Below are positions 9,877 through 19,024 of a stretch of 64,000 nt of DNA, piece by piece. Location of the stretch: assembly GCF_009728145.1 (NCBI RefSeq), contig NZ_WOCA01000001.1, positions 124,001-188,000 on the forward strand, written 5' to 3'. Under the pieces are notes generated by a model. The model worked only from the letters and a program-made list of their open reading frames with translations. It searched no databases and was not told where the DNA came from. This stretch comes from Ornithinibacillus caprae. Lineage in GTDB: Bacteria > Bacillota > Bacilli > Bacillales > Amphibacillaceae. Position 1 is the first letter of the stretch. Each line of letters starts with the position of its first letter. The translations under genes were made by a program, and so were the position numbers.

Positions 9877-11451
9877 TTAAAATCCTGGCCCCATAATGCC
9901 GTACATCCATTGTTCAAATTGAGGTGTTACTTCTGTTTCAAAGTACATCATTAGTTCATTGATATCCATACTCCCTAAATCTTTTACTTGATCACTACTA
10001 GGGATTTCTACTGAACTAATCGTTTTAGCTTCCTTGGAAACATGTAATGTGAATAGATCTTGGCTAATTTCTGGGCTTTCAATTGATAGTTCATGTTGAG
10101 AGTTCATTTGATCATTGTCATAGGATGCACTTCCAGACCATATAAGTGTTCCGACTACTCCGTAACCTTCATCAAATGAAATATTCCGATCAAACTTTCT
10201 TTCAGTATCATTTAACGTTTCAGTAGATTCATAGGTTAAAACCATTTCTTCTGCAGTTAATGAGATGGAATCATTGATATCACCATCTTCAAAGGACAAC
10301 TCACCAGATAAAGCAAATTCACCCTCATCATATGCATCTTTGAATCCAATTTCATAGTCGAATGACTGATTAGAATTATTAAATAAATGTGTTCCATTTA
10401 AATAGAAGGATACCATTTCATTTTCATTAGGACCTAATTCTACTTCGAAGTCACGTTTTACTACTAGATTATCATTAATCCAAATAGTTGAAGTTAATCC
10501 ATTTGGAATCGAAAACTCTAATACTTCTTCACTAGCTTCTTCCATAGCAGTAGTAAAATCTTCTACAATTTGATTGGCTTCATCCATTAACATAGAAGCT
10601 TGCGGTACTGTAAATGCACCAAATGTTTGTAACTGATATTGCTCCTTGATCATTTCTTTTAATCTATCATCTTCTGCCATTTTAGAAAATAGATCAGATA
10701 AGATATTTCTTACTTCTTCTTCTGTAAGGTGTAGGGTGATTTTTTCTGTCTTAACGGTTTCACTTTCTACTTTTACATCCTCATTGGCTGATTCAAATGC
10801 ACTTTCTGGAAGCTCATCATACAAATACGTCGCATATGCTTCTTTTAGATAATCCAAATCTTCCTCTGATAAAATGGAGTTATCTTCAAATACCATATTA
10901 AAATCTAAAGTTTCTTCCCCTGAAAATGTGTAGGGATCAAATTGACTAAGTAAGCTTCCAAAGTCATCACCTTTAAGCTGTAGCGTTTCTTCTAAGAAGG
11001 GTAACCCTACCATTACGTCATCTGATGTTACGTGTAGGTCAATGCTTCCTAATTCAAATCCACCTAAGCTACCTTCAACCTTAGACGTAAGCAATTTTTC
11101 ATTTTTATCTGTACCTGTTGTGATTGTAATAGTGGAGTTATTTATGATTTGTTCTGGACTAAATAGTCCATATGACTCCCCCATAGGATCGTTATATTCC
11201 GCTGATAGCTCGACAACTGATTCTGTAGGATTTTCTTCCACTTGTTCACTCCAGCTTAATTCTGGTTCGAAACGCTGCTCCAACTCTTCTGTTAATACAT
11301 CAATGGTGTTCTTTTCAGCTAAGAAGTACGTTTCTTTGGTTGATTTATCGGTTAAAACGAATGCTGCAACCGAACCTCCAACAACTAATAGGGCAACTAG
11401 CGTAATTAACACAATACGTTTAACTCCAGTTTGCTTTTTTACATCTTCCAT
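9877..11451 (-). CDS. membrane-anchored extracytoplasmic protein of unknown function
   Basis: The protein has 524 residues. A short charged N terminus is followed by one membrane helix (about residues 12-34, IVLITLVALLVVGGSVAAFV) and then ~490 residues that are acidic and rich in beta-prone segments. It has no cysteines and no lipobox, so it is most likely anchored by the single helix with the body outside. I recognise no catalytic motif. It may belong to a Bacillaceae-specific DUF family (DUF6583 is my best guess, unverified). The ATG at 11451 has GAGAGGGG just upstream; the longer frame from 11511 lacks one. It is the first gene of the operon with the ABC-2 exporter, 20 bases before the first permease, which suggests a sensor, substrate-capture or assembly role for that exporter. 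Confidence 0.75.
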   Translation of the reverse strand: MEDVKKQTGVKRIVLITLVALLVVGGSVAAFVLTDKSTKETYFLAEKNTIDVLTEELEQRFEPELSWSEQVEENPTESVVELSAEYNDPMGESYGLFSPEQIINNSTITITTGTDKNEKLLTSKVEGSLGGFELGSIDLHVTSDDVMVGLPFLEETLQLKGDDFGSLLSQFDPYTFSGEETLDFNMVFEDNSILSEEDLDYLKEAYATYLYDELPESAFESANEDVKVESETVKTEKITLHLTEEEVRNILSDLFSKMAEDDRLKEMIKEQYQLQTFGAFTVPQASMLMDEANQIVEDFTTAMEEASEEVLEFSIPNGLTSTIWINDNLVVKRDFEVELGPNENEMVSFYLNGTHLFNNSNQSFDYEIGFKDAYDEGEFALSGELSFEDGDINDSISLTAEEMVLTYESTETLNDTERKFDRNISFDEGYGVVGTLIWSGSASYDNDQMNSQHELSIESPEISQDLFTLHVSKEAKTISSVEIPSSDQVKDLGSMDINELMMYFETEVTPQFEQWMYGIMGPGF

Positions 11452-11537
11452 CCATATTCCCCTCTCTAAATTACACTCCCTTGTTATATGTATTAGGCTA
11501 ACCTTCTCCACATAACATTAAGTTATATTCCTATATT

Positions 11538-11566
11538 GGTATATCATTCCATTTGAATATAGTCAA
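11538..11566 (-). promoter_or_regulatory. promoter of the ABC-2 exporter operon
   Basis: On the minus strand there is TTGACT (11561-11566), a 17-bp spacer and TATACC (11538-11543), giving a transcript start about 80 bases before the first gene. A 6-bp palindrome, ATTTGA-N6-TCAAAT (11551-11568), overlaps the -35 box and could be an operator. Confidence 0.5.
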
Positions 11567-11820
11567 ATAGTTCTAATAAATATTTTAATCATAAATCGGT
11601 TCTTTTTACCTATTTTATTCTTTTGATATTATATATCATAGTAGGACTTTGACCTTAGGTTATGAAAATGTATTCTAAATACGACTTATGGTTATATTAT
11701 AATACCTATTTAGAATTAGGTCTAAGGGATTATTTTTAAAAGATAAGAAATTTTTCATTTTTCTAATGGGTATAAGGTAAATATGTATAATGATTGGCAA
11801 CAACTAGGTTTTTGAAAGAG

Positions 11821-11850
11821 AAAAAAGAAGATACCATAATCGGTACCTTC
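11821..11850 (-). terminator. terminator of sspI
   Basis: On the minus strand, a 9-bp stem (11842-11850 with 11827-11835, one G-U pair) is followed by six T residues, 10 bases past the sspI stop. Confidence 0.8.
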
Positions 11851-11859
11851 TGTCTTATA

Positions 11860-12078
11860 TTACGAGCTTGTTGCCTGCTTAACACCTTGTTCTAATGCAT
11901 CAAGCATCTCTTGTTTTTCTTCTTCACTGGATTGAGTCCATATTAACTCAAACAATACACCTAGCCCAGGAAGCATTTTTTCTTCACCATTAACAGCATC
12001 AACGATTGTTGCCTGCAATTGTGTTTGATCATTATCGGAGATGTTTGATAAAATCGCTTTTCGTAAGTTTAAATCCAA
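11860..12078 (-). CDS. sspI: small acid-soluble spore protein SspI
   Basis: The protein has 72 residues and matches SspI, a minor spore protein of the forespore: it starts [12 protein letters not shown], has the [14 protein letters not shown] core (residues 32-45) and ends in an acidic-basic helix. I choose the TTG at 12078 because it aligns with the family's N terminus (DLNLR) and has AAGGAGTG seven bases upstream; the GTG three codons earlier sits inside that ribosome site. It stands alone, divergent from the rRNA methyltransferase gene, as in B. subtilis next to ysgA-pheS. It is direct evidence that the organism forms spores. Confidence 0.93.
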   Translation of the reverse strand: MDLNLRKAILSNISDNDQTQLQATIVDAVNGEEKMLPGLGVLFELIWTQSSEEEKQEMLDALEQGVKQATSS

Positions 12079-12112
12079 ATTTATCACTCCTTTTGTAAAA
12101 TAAAGCTATAGA

Positions 12113-12141
12113 TAGTTTGACCACTCCATCTTTAAATATGT
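12113..12141 (-). promoter_or_regulatory. candidate sigma-G promoter of sspI
   Basis: On the minus strand, ACATA (rc of 12137-12141), a 17-bp spacer and CAAACTA (rc of 12113-12119) resemble the sigma-G consensus (GCATA, 17-18, CATACTA), with one mismatch in each box. sspI is sigma-G dependent in B. subtilis. Confidence 0.35.
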
Positions 12142-12179
12142 ATGATAGTGAAAGAATTAATGAATGGGAATGATCATGA

Positions 12180-12917
12180 ATGATTACATCTGTACAAAAT
12201 GATAAAGTGAAGAATTGGAAAAAACTACATAAAAGAAAAGAGCGAAAAAAGACAGGGAGCTTTTTAATTGAAGGCTTTCACTTGGTAGAAGAGGCCAAGA
12301 AAAGTAATTGGGATATCAATGAAATTATCGTGCAAGAAGATATTGATGTCCCAAATTGGTGTGAATCATACCAAGTTACTGAAGTGGGAGAAAATGTGTT
12401 TCAATATTTATCCGAAACGCAAACTCCACAAGGCATTGCTGCAGTAGTTTCTTTTCAAAATCAACCGGCAAAGCTAGGAAACCATGTTTTGCTGATTGAT
12501 GCGGTCCAAGACCCAGGTAATTTAGGTACAATTATTCGAACCGCTGATGCAGCAGGTTTTGATACGATTATATTAGGTGATGGAACAGTAGATGTATACA
12601 ATGATAAAGTTATTCGCGCAACCCAAGGTTCGATTTTTCATGTTCCAATCATACAACAAAATTTATTAGAACAGATCCCAAACCTGAAAGAAAATGGTTT
12701 TTCTATATGGGCAACAGCATTAACAAATGCTGTACCGTATCATAAGGTAGTGAAACAAGAAAAAATTGCTTTATTACTTGGGAATGAAGGAGCAGGTATT
12801 AAGGAAGATATCCTTCAATTAGCTGATACGATTGTAACTATCCCGATTTATGGAAATGCTGAATCGTTAAATGTTAGTGTAGCTGCAGGCATATTAATGT
12901 ATCATGTAAAAGGTTAA
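12180..12917 (+). CDS. ysgA: TrmH-family 23S rRNA 2'-O-methyltransferase (YsgA/RlmP type)
   Basis: This 245-residue SPOUT methyltransferase has an N-terminal substrate-binding domain (about 1-95) with the basic KNWKKLHKRKERKK stretch. The C-terminal trefoil-knot domain has all three SpoU motifs: motif 1 with N114, G116 and R120; motif 2 GNEGAGI at 201-207; motif 3 IPIYGNAESLNVSVA at 221-235. It transfers a methyl group from S-adenosylmethionine to a ribose 2'-OH. Its position directly before pheST matches B. subtilis ysgA, described as RlmP acting on the 23S A-loop; that exact target is an inference from orthology. Confidence 0.9.
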   Translation: MITSVQNDKVKNWKKLHKRKERKKTGSFLIEGFHLVEEAKKSNWDINEIIVQEDIDVPNWCESYQVTEVGENVFQYLSETQTPQGIAAVVSFQNQPAKLGNHVLLIDAVQDPGNLGTIIRTADAAGFDTIILGDGTVDVYNDKVIRATQGSIFHVPIIQQNLLEQIPNLKENGFSIWATALTNAVPYHKVVKQEKIALLLGNEGAGIKEDILQLADTIVTIPIYGNAESLNVSVAAGILMYHVKG

Positions 12918-12966
12918 TCTTGCAAAATCTTTATATTTTATCTATAATCAAACTTAGATTTTAATA

Positions 12967-13220
12967 TTGAAAAGCTGTGAAAGAGCATATTAGCGATGAT
13001 ATGTGACGGTTAAGGGAGGAAATGTCTTAGACTGTGAGCATTTCTACCGTAACTATTGTTAATAGTTCACTCTGGAGCTGACACTTGGACCTTGATTTTT
13101 TTAAGTAAAGGTGTTCCGGATCTATCCGTTATTAAATTAAGTTGGGCACATAATTAGTGTCAACAAGGGTGGTACCGCGACGAAAGCCTCGTCCCTTTAT
13201 TGAAGGGATGTAGGCTTTTT
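12967..13220 (+). promoter_or_regulatory. T-box riboswitch (tRNA-Phe) with terminator, pheST leader
   Basis: The T-box sequence AGGGTGGTACCGCG is complete at 13166-13179. It is followed by a terminator: AAGCCT (13184-13189) with AGGCTT (13212-13217), an inner CGTCCCTT/AAGGGATG arm, and a T-run. The leader upstream has the usual stem I length, and TTC at 13042-13044 is a candidate phenylalanine specifier codon. Uncharged tRNA-Phe would favour the antiterminator and let pheS-pheT be transcribed. It fills the gap between ysgA and pheS. Confidence 0.95.
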
Positions 13221-13264
13221 ATTATGGAATTTAATGAAAATATACAGAAATAGGAGGTCATTTT

Positions 13265-14299
13265 ATGAAGGAACAATTGGAGTTGCTTGAAAAAGAAGCA
13301 ATTGAAAAAATTGAAAAGTCGACAGATATGAAAGAGCTTCAATCTATAAAAGTGGATTATTTAGGAAAGAAAGGTTCACTAACTGGAGTTCTAAGAGGAA
13401 TGGGGAAGCTTTCGAAAGAAGAACGTCCTGTTATTGGTGAGCTTGCGAACCGTGTACGAGAGGCAATAGCAACAGCTATAGATGAAAAGAATGAAAATCT
13501 TGAGCATGTAGCATTAGAAGAAAAACTAAAATCAGAGGCTATTGATGTTACATTGCCAGGCAGACCTGTTCAAACAGGTGGACCACATCTTTTAACTAAA
13601 ATTGTTGAGGAAATTGAAGATCTTTTCATAAGCATGGGGTTCGAGGTTCGTGAAGGTCCTGAAGTAGAAACAGATTACTTTAATTTTGAGGCATTAAACT
13701 TACCAAAGGATCACCCTGCAAGAGATATGCAGGATACATTTTATATTACAAATGAATTATTACTTAGAACGCATACATCACCTGTACAGGCGCGGACAAT
13801 GCAAGCATATGAAGATTCAAAAAGCGTTAAAATGATCTGTCCAGGAAAAGTCTATCGACGCGATACAGACGATGCGACACATTCCCATCAATTCACGCAA
13901 ATTGAAGGGTTATATGTTGATAAAGACGTAAAAATGAGTGATTTAAAAGGAGTTCTAGATACCTTTGCAAAACGCCTTTTTGGGGAGGACCGTGAAATAC
14001 GCTTACGTCCTAGCTTTTTCCCATTTACGGAACCGTCTGTAGAAATGGATATTTCTTGTAAGGTATGTCATGGAGAAGGATGTTCTGTTTGTAAAAGAAC
14101 TGGATGGATTGAAATACTAGGTGCTGGTATGGTACATCCAAATGTATTATCAATGGCAGGCTACGACCCTAAGGTATATTCAGGATTTGCTTTTGGAATG
14201 GGACCTGAGCGAATTGCGATGCTAAAATACGGAATTAATGATATTCGTCAATTCTATACAAATGATGTTCGTTTCTTAAAACAATTTCATAATGCTTAA
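13265..14299 (+). CDS. pheS: phenylalanyl-tRNA synthetase alpha subunit
   Basis: This 344-residue catalytic subunit of the (alpha-beta)2 class II synthetase charges tRNA-Phe. The N-terminal coiled-coil arm spans about residues 1-90 and binds tRNA. Class II motif 2 is at about 196-215 ([20 protein letters not shown]) and motif 3 at about 307-320 ([14 protein letters not shown]). The [10 protein letters not shown] and CPGKVYRRD segments are typical of PheS. A strong AGGAGG precedes the ATG by seven bases. It is regulated by the T-box immediately upstream and co-transcribed with pheT 12 bases downstream. Confidence 0.98.
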   Translation: MKEQLELLEKEAIEKIEKSTDMKELQSIKVDYLGKKGSLTGVLRGMGKLSKEERPVIGELANRVREAIATAIDEKNENLEHVALEEKLKSEAIDVTLPGRPVQTGGPHLLTKIVEEIEDLFISMGFEVREGPEVETDYFNFEALNLPKDHPARDMQDTFYITNELLLRTHTSPVQARTMQAYEDSKSVKMICPGKVYRRDTDDATHSHQFTQIEGLYVDKDVKMSDLKGVLDTFAKRLFGEDREIRLRPSFFPFTEPSVEMDISCKVCHGEGCSVCKRTGWIEILGAGMVHPNVLSMAGYDPKVYSGFAFGMGPERIAMLKYGINDIRQFYTNDVRFLKQFHNA

Positions 14300-14311
14300 G
14301 GAGGTTGAATC

Positions 14312-16738
14312 ATGTTAGTTTCATTAAATTGGTTGAAAAATTATGTTGATATAGATGATATTAGTCCTGAAGAACTTGCAGAGAAAATAACCAAAACAGG
14401 TATTGAAGTCGATGGTATTGAGTACATTGCTGAAAAGAGCAGTAATGTTGTTGTAGGTTATGTTGAATCTTGTGAAAAACACCCAAATGCAGACAAGTTA
14501 AACTTATGCCAAGTGAATGTTGGAGACGAGAAACTGCAAATTATTTGCGGTGCTCCAAATGTTGCTCAAGGTCAGAAGGTTGCTGTGGCAAAACCAGGAG
14601 CCGTTTTACCAGGGAATTTCAAAATAAAAAAAGTAAAACTACGTGGTGTAGAATCTAACGGAATGATCTGTTCCCCACAAGAGCTAGGTATTGAAGAAAA
14701 ATATGTTCCGAAGGATATAGCAGAAGGAATTTTTGTCTTTCCAAATGATGTAACAGTAGGGGAAAATGTAGAACCATTATTAAATTTAAATGATGCTGTG
14801 TTGGAATTTGATTTAACTCCTAACCGTGCCGATTGTTTAAGTATGTTAGGTGTTGCTTATGAAGTTGCAGCAATTTTAGATAAGCCAATTACACTTCCTG
14901 ATGAAACACTTGAGACAGGTGAAGAGCCAGCTACTGACTATATTTCAGTGGATGTAGAAGACGCTGAACTTAGTCCGTATTATGGTGCTTTGGTTATTAA
15001 AGATATAGAGGTAAAGCCATCCCCGTTATGGATGCGAAATTATTTAATGGCTGCCGGTATTCGCCCAATCAATAACGTGGTTGATATTACCAATTATGTA
15101 TTGTTAGAGTATGGCCAACCACTTCATGCTTTTGATTATAATCGCTTAAATTCAGACAAGATTGTGGTTCGACGTGCAAAAAATGAGGAAAAAATTGTTA
15201 CGTTAGACGATGTGGAGAGAACCTTAACAGAGGATAACCTTGTCATAACGAATGGAACTAACCCTGTTGCAATTGCTGGTGTTATGGGTGGTGCTAATTC
15301 AGAAGTAACTGACGAAACAACTACTGTACTACTTGAAGCGGCTTACTTTAATTCTAAGTCTGTCAGGGGAACAGTGAAACAAACTGGGTTACGAAGTGAA
15401 TCAAGCACAAGATTCGAAAAAGGAATTGACCCAAATAGAGTTAAAAGAGCTGGGATGCGAGCTGCTAAATTACTTCAACAATATGCCGGTGGAAACGTAT
15501 TACATGGTGTCGTTGAGTTTGATCAACTTGATAAGGAAGAAAAAGTTGTTTCAATGGATGCTAATGAGATAAATAAACGTTTAGGAACCAATATATCTTC
15601 GGATGACATGGGGAAAATTTTAAATAAATTACATTTTGATTTTGAAGTTGATCAAGATAACTTTACAATAAATGTGCCAACAAGACGTGGAGATATTACA
15701 ATTTTTGAAGATATGCTAGAAGAGGTTGCCAGAATTTATGGTTACGATAACCTTCCGTATACATTACCAATTGGAGCATCTCAAGCAGGTGGGCTAACGG
15801 AGCGCCAACAATTAAAGCGTAAAGTAAAATCCTTTCTTCAAGGTGCAGGGTTAATGGAAACTACAACTTATTCTCTAACAAATGATAATCTTATCGGAAC
15901 GTTAATTAGTCCAGAAGTGAAAGAAATTAATCCTGAACCAATTAAACTAGCTATGCCAATGAGTGAAGATCATAAATATTTACGTTTAAGTATATTACCT
16001 GAATTACTTCAAACTGTGGCATATAATCGTGCTCGTAATCAGTCTAGTATAGCCTATTATGAAATGGGTTCTGTATTCTTATCAAAAGAAAAACAATTAA
16101 CGGAACAGCCCAATGAACAGTTACGTCTTTCAGGTGCTTTAACGGGGAGATGGCTTGAACATCCATGGCAGCAAGAAGTAAAAAATGTTGACTTCTATGT
16201 CGTAAAAGGAATTGTTGAGGAGTTATTTAATAAATTACATGTTGCGTTAGATTTTGATCAAGCAATTATTCCTAATATGCATCCTGGTAGATGCGCTACA
16301 CTTTCTATTCATGGTGAGGTTATTGGTTTTGTTGGTCAGTTACATCCAAGCTTAGAAAAGAAAATGAGTTTAAAAGAAACGTATGTATTTGATATTAATA
16401 TGGATTCTGTTCTTGGTGCATACGAAAATATTCCAACGTATTATCAGATTCCTAAGTATCCATCGATTGCGAGAGATATCGCTTTTATTTTAGATGAAGA
16501 AGTAAAAGCGGGAGACGTTAAAGAGATAATTGAATCAACTGGTGCTCCACTCGTTAAACAGGTAAATATCTTTGATCTGTATAAAGGTGAGAATTTACCA
16601 GAGGGTAAAAAATCAGTAGCGTATAATTTATTGTATCAGGACCCAGAAAAAACATTGAAGGATGATGAAGTAGAAGAATCCTTCCAAAAAATAATTAATA
16701 CGGTTAACGACATCTTTAACGCTTACGTACGATCTTAG
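14312..16738 (+). CDS. pheT: phenylalanyl-tRNA synthetase beta subunit
   Basis: This 808-residue partner of PheS has an N-terminal EMAP/tRNA-binding domain at about 39-150 and the B3/B4 editing domain at about 200-380, which hydrolyses Tyr-tRNA-Phe. The DNA-binding-like B5 domain lies at about 405-475 (with PTRRGDITIFEDMLEEVARIYGYDNLP-like core), followed by a core domain and the FDX-ACB anticodon-binding domain over the last ~95 residues. The length is that of the bacterial family. AAGGAGG lies eight bases before the ATG. The frame is intact and ends before a strong terminator. Confidence 0.98.
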   Translation: MLVSLNWLKNYVDIDDISPEELAEKITKTGIEVDGIEYIAEKSSNVVVGYVESCEKHPNADKLNLCQVNVGDEKLQIICGAPNVAQGQKVAVAKPGAVLPGNFKIKKVKLRGVESNGMICSPQELGIEEKYVPKDIAEGIFVFPNDVTVGENVEPLLNLNDAVLEFDLTPNRADCLSMLGVAYEVAAILDKPITLPDETLETGEEPATDYISVDVEDAELSPYYGALVIKDIEVKPSPLWMRNYLMAAGIRPINNVVDITNYVLLEYGQPLHAFDYNRLNSDKIVVRRAKNEEKIVTLDDVERTLTEDNLVITNGTNPVAIAGVMGGANSEVTDETTTVLLEAAYFNSKSVRGTVKQTGLRSESSTRFEKGIDPNRVKRAGMRAAKLLQQYAGGNVLHGVVEFDQLDKEEKVVSMDANEINKRLGTNISSDDMGKILNKLHFDFEVDQDNFTINVPTRRGDITIFEDMLEEVARIYGYDNLPYTLPIGASQAGGLTERQQLKRKVKSFLQGAGLMETTTYSLTNDNLIGTLISPEVKEINPEPIKLAMPMSEDHKYLRLSILPELLQTVAYNRARNQSSIAYYEMGSVFLSKEKQLTEQPNEQLRLSGALTGRWLEHPWQQEVKNVDFYVVKGIVEELFNKLHVALDFDQAIIPNMHPGRCATLSIHGEVIGFVGQLHPSLEKKMSLKETYVFDINMDSVLGAYENIPTYYQIPKYPSIARDIAFILDEEVKAGDVKEIIESTGAPLVKQVNIFDLYKGENLPEGKKSVAYNLLYQDPEKTLKDDEVEESFQKIINTVNDIFNAYVRS

Positions 16739-16756
16739 TAAAAATTGGCATTCGCT

Positions 16757-16829
16757 AAGCCTTTATGGTGAATACCTTCGTTACACTTATACAGGATGGG
16801 AAAGTTTAAACTTTCCTATCTGCCTAGTA
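16757..16829 (+). repeat. dispersed intergenic repeat, copy A (3' part only)
   Basis: This matches the right half of the ~150-bp repeat also found at 47711, 51101 and 51293. It shares CTTTATGG, CCTTCGTTACACTTATACAG (one base from copy C) and the end hairpin GGGAAAGTTTAAACTTTCC. The left half is missing. Confidence 0.7.
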
Positions 16830-16832
16830 AAA

Positions 16833-16866
16833 ACATCTGGTATGACTGCATACCAGATGTTTTTTT
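16833..16866 (+). terminator. pheST terminator
   Basis: A perfect 12-bp stem (16833-16844 with 16849-16860) with a 4-nt loop is followed by seven T residues. Confidence 0.9.
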
Positions 16867-17206
16867 CTAAGGCTTTTAAACCACTTACCCCGTCCCTTTC
16901 AAAAGGCAGAGTAATTTTTTTTATCCTGCATATAATGTGCAGTAAGCCCCCACTTCAAACCTACGAGGTCATATTGTAATTGGATAACTGCTGTCTTTTA
17001 AAATTTCTGTAATAGTATCCGCAAACTAATACAAAATAAAAGTATATTTTATTATTTTCTAACAGGCATTAAAATCGAGCTCAAGACTTCGAAATCAAAG
17101 ATGTAAAAAGGTATAATTGCCATTAAAAACCTGATTCGTTCAACTAACATTAGTGAGGATAAGAGCCCTCACTGAATAATTTTCACTTTAATTGTAAGGG
17201 GTACAG
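16867..17206. other. intergenic gap before the ykoP-like gene
   Basis: No gene is visible. A 7-bp hairpin (17152-17158 with 17167-17173) and a small CTGCA/TGCAG hairpin near 16925 are present. No clear promoter was found. Confidence 0.5.
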
Positions 17207-17764
17207 ATGCGAATGGATATTAGGAAAACCTGTCTACGAGTATGGAGTGTATGGGACCCAATTTATTATTCTTTGACAAGGCTAGAATATGTAGAAAATG
17301 AATGGGGGAACCGTACCATTATCCGTGTACGTCTAACTAAGTACAAGGGTAGAAGTATAAAGTTAATGGATGGGACGGTTATTCATAAAAATGATATCCT
17401 ATTAAAAATTCATTTGCATAATGTCAAGTTAATGAAAGAAGTTCAAACCTATGATAGTGACATTAGGAGAGCATTAATGATTTATAAAATTGTGGAGGAA
17501 TCTCTACCGACGCTGGTCAATTACATTGAATCACATGGATACAATAATAAAATTAAAGGACTTATTGGTATTACGACATTACACAAAGGGTGTAAAAAGC
17601 TAGGATTTGAAGTATATCCCTTCCGAAACAAATATTATAAATGGTTTAAGCAATTTGCCTTATTACCGATTCACCTTATCGCTACCTTAAATGTTAAAAG
17701 AGAAATTCCAACTCCGATGTATCTCATGATGTCAAAGAATGAGCTTTTTAAAAAGTACCATTAG
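17207..17764 (+). CDS. YkoP-like protein of unknown function
   Basis: The protein has 185 residues, is basic and has no signal peptide. From memory of the family it resembles B. subtilis YkoP: the N-terminal WDPIYYSLTRLEYV segment, the RVRLTKYKGR block near residue 42, HKNDILLKIHLHN near 70 and the GLIGITTLHKGCKKLGFE block near 130. A hydrophobic patch (FALLPIHLIATLNV, about 150-163) could be a membrane contact. YkoP-like proteins often sit near polysaccharide-deacetylase or glycosyltransferase genes; here the neighbours are two lipid kinases, which again points to the cell envelope, but no activity is known to me. AAGGGG lies six bases before the ATG. It is a single-gene unit. Confidence 0.6.
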   Translation: MRMDIRKTCLRVWSVWDPIYYSLTRLEYVENEWGNRTIIRVRLTKYKGRSIKLMDGTVIHKNDILLKIHLHNVKLMKEVQTYDSDIRRALMIYKIVEESLPTLVNYIESHGYNNKIKGLIGITTLHKGCKKLGFEVYPFRNKYYKWFKQFALLPIHLIATLNVKREIPTPMYLMMSKNELFKKYH

Positions 17765-18055
17765 CGTTTCATTAATTTGTTAACCAGAATCGGATCATTA
17801 TGGTGGAAGAAAATGCATCATACATAAAGATGTTTAGTATCTCATACACCATAGGATGATTAACTATATCCTACAATGATCCTAACATTTGCCGTTACGA
17901 GCAATTTTCCACGTTCTAAATATTTTCTTCCAAGAATTCCATAATAAGAACAAACTTATCCTTGTATATCTGCTGGATTTTGATCAGCGTGTACATAAAA
18001 GCAGTAGAACGGATGTAAAAGGTCTTCAAAAAGTAGAAAAACAGTCTCTGGTATG

Positions 18056-18952
18056 CTAAAGAACAGATAGAGTAGATGGAGAGATCATAATTTTTAACGG
18101 GGTTTCTCCTATGATTTCTCCATCTCCATGTGCTGTCATCGGTCTTTTGGAAAGAATCTCTAATTCTTTTGCTTTAAATATCGTAACTGCTGAGTGGTTT
18201 ACATGTTTTCCTTTGAAAACGGATGGAAATATTCGTAAAAGCTGCCACCTTGATATTTCCTTCACAATACAGACGTCAAAAAGTTGATCATCGTTTTTGG
18301 CGTTTGGGCATATCATCATTCCACCGGCATAAAATGGTGAATTTGCAATGGCGATTAACCATACATTTTGATGTTTAATAGGTTCCTGATCAATGTGTAA
18401 GTCAACATTTGTTGGCTTATAGTAAAATAAAACTTTCAGTACATTAATAATGTAGGAGAGGCTTCCCATTCCTGCTAAATTTAAGATTTTCTTGTTTTGA
18501 GATTGATTGGTTTTTTGAGCGACCTGGCCATCGAATCCAATTCCCACAATGGTTGCAAAGAACTTATTATTAATATGGCCAACGTCAATGGTTTTTTTGT
18601 CTCCTTTTAAGATACGTTCCAATGCTTGATCATATTTAAGGGGGATTCTCATGCCACGACAGAAATCATTTCCTGAACCCGCAGGAATAATTCCTAGTGG
18701 GATCTTAGAACCGATTAGTCCATTTATGATTTCGTGTACTGTACCATCCCCGCCAACCGCTATAATTGCTTTTACATTATTTTTTTTCATGATATCCTTT
18801 ACTAATTCCGATGCATGATGTGGGTGTTCCGTTATACTTACATCATAATCAATATGTTTTTCCTGAAGGAGTTTTGCAACGCGGCGCCAGATTTTCAAAG
18901 CCCTGCCACTGCCTGAATATTTATTGACAATAAAATAATACAATTTCATCAC
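18056..18952 (-). CDS. diacylglycerol/lipid kinase family protein (DagK-like), copy 1
   Basis: The protein has 298 residues of the YegS/BmrU/DagK family, which phosphorylates diacylglycerol or related lipids with ATP. The catalytic GGDGT is at 67-71, followed by GIIPAGSGNDF (87-97); the C-terminal beta-sandwich carries GDGE near residue 276. It starts with the family's N-terminal NKYSGSGRA. The first codon is a GTG (18950-18952) followed at once by ATG; both have only a weak upstream GGGTG, so the start is uncertain by one codon. It lies 72 bases downstream of a second member of the same family on the same strand. Confidence 0.87.
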   Translation of the reverse strand: MMKLYYFIVNKYSGSGRALKIWRRVAKLLQEKHIDYDVSITEHPHHASELVKDIMKKNNVKAIIAVGGDGTVHEIINGLIGSKIPLGIIPAGSGNDFCRGMRIPLKYDQALERILKGDKKTIDVGHINNKFFATIVGIGFDGQVAQKTNQSQNKKILNLAGMGSLSYIINVLKVLFYYKPTNVDLHIDQEPIKHQNVWLIAIANSPFYAGGMMICPNAKNDDQLFDVCIVKEISRWQLLRIFPSVFKGKHVNHSAVTIFKAKELEILSKRPMTAHGDGEIIGETPLKIMISPSTLSVL

Positions 18953-19024
18953 CCATTTTGATAAATTTATAACAAATATAACCTTCTATTCGTATAAATA
19001 TACAATATTTTTTAATCTATATTT

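Larger units (their letters stand above)
11452..11859. other. AT-rich intergenic gap with a long dyad
   Basis: No gene is visible here. The gap holds the exporter promoter and a nested inverted repeat: CCTTAG (11653-11658) pairs with CTAAGG (11722-11727), and ATTCTAAATA (11672-11681) pairs with TATTTAGAAT (11707-11716). The sspI terminator lies at its end. Confidence 0.6.

Noticed and set aside
11042-11515. 157-codon open frame on the plus strand
   Set aside because: It lies fully opposite the better supported 524-residue membrane-anchored protein, has no ribosome site, and its serine-rich composition is that of an antisense shadow.
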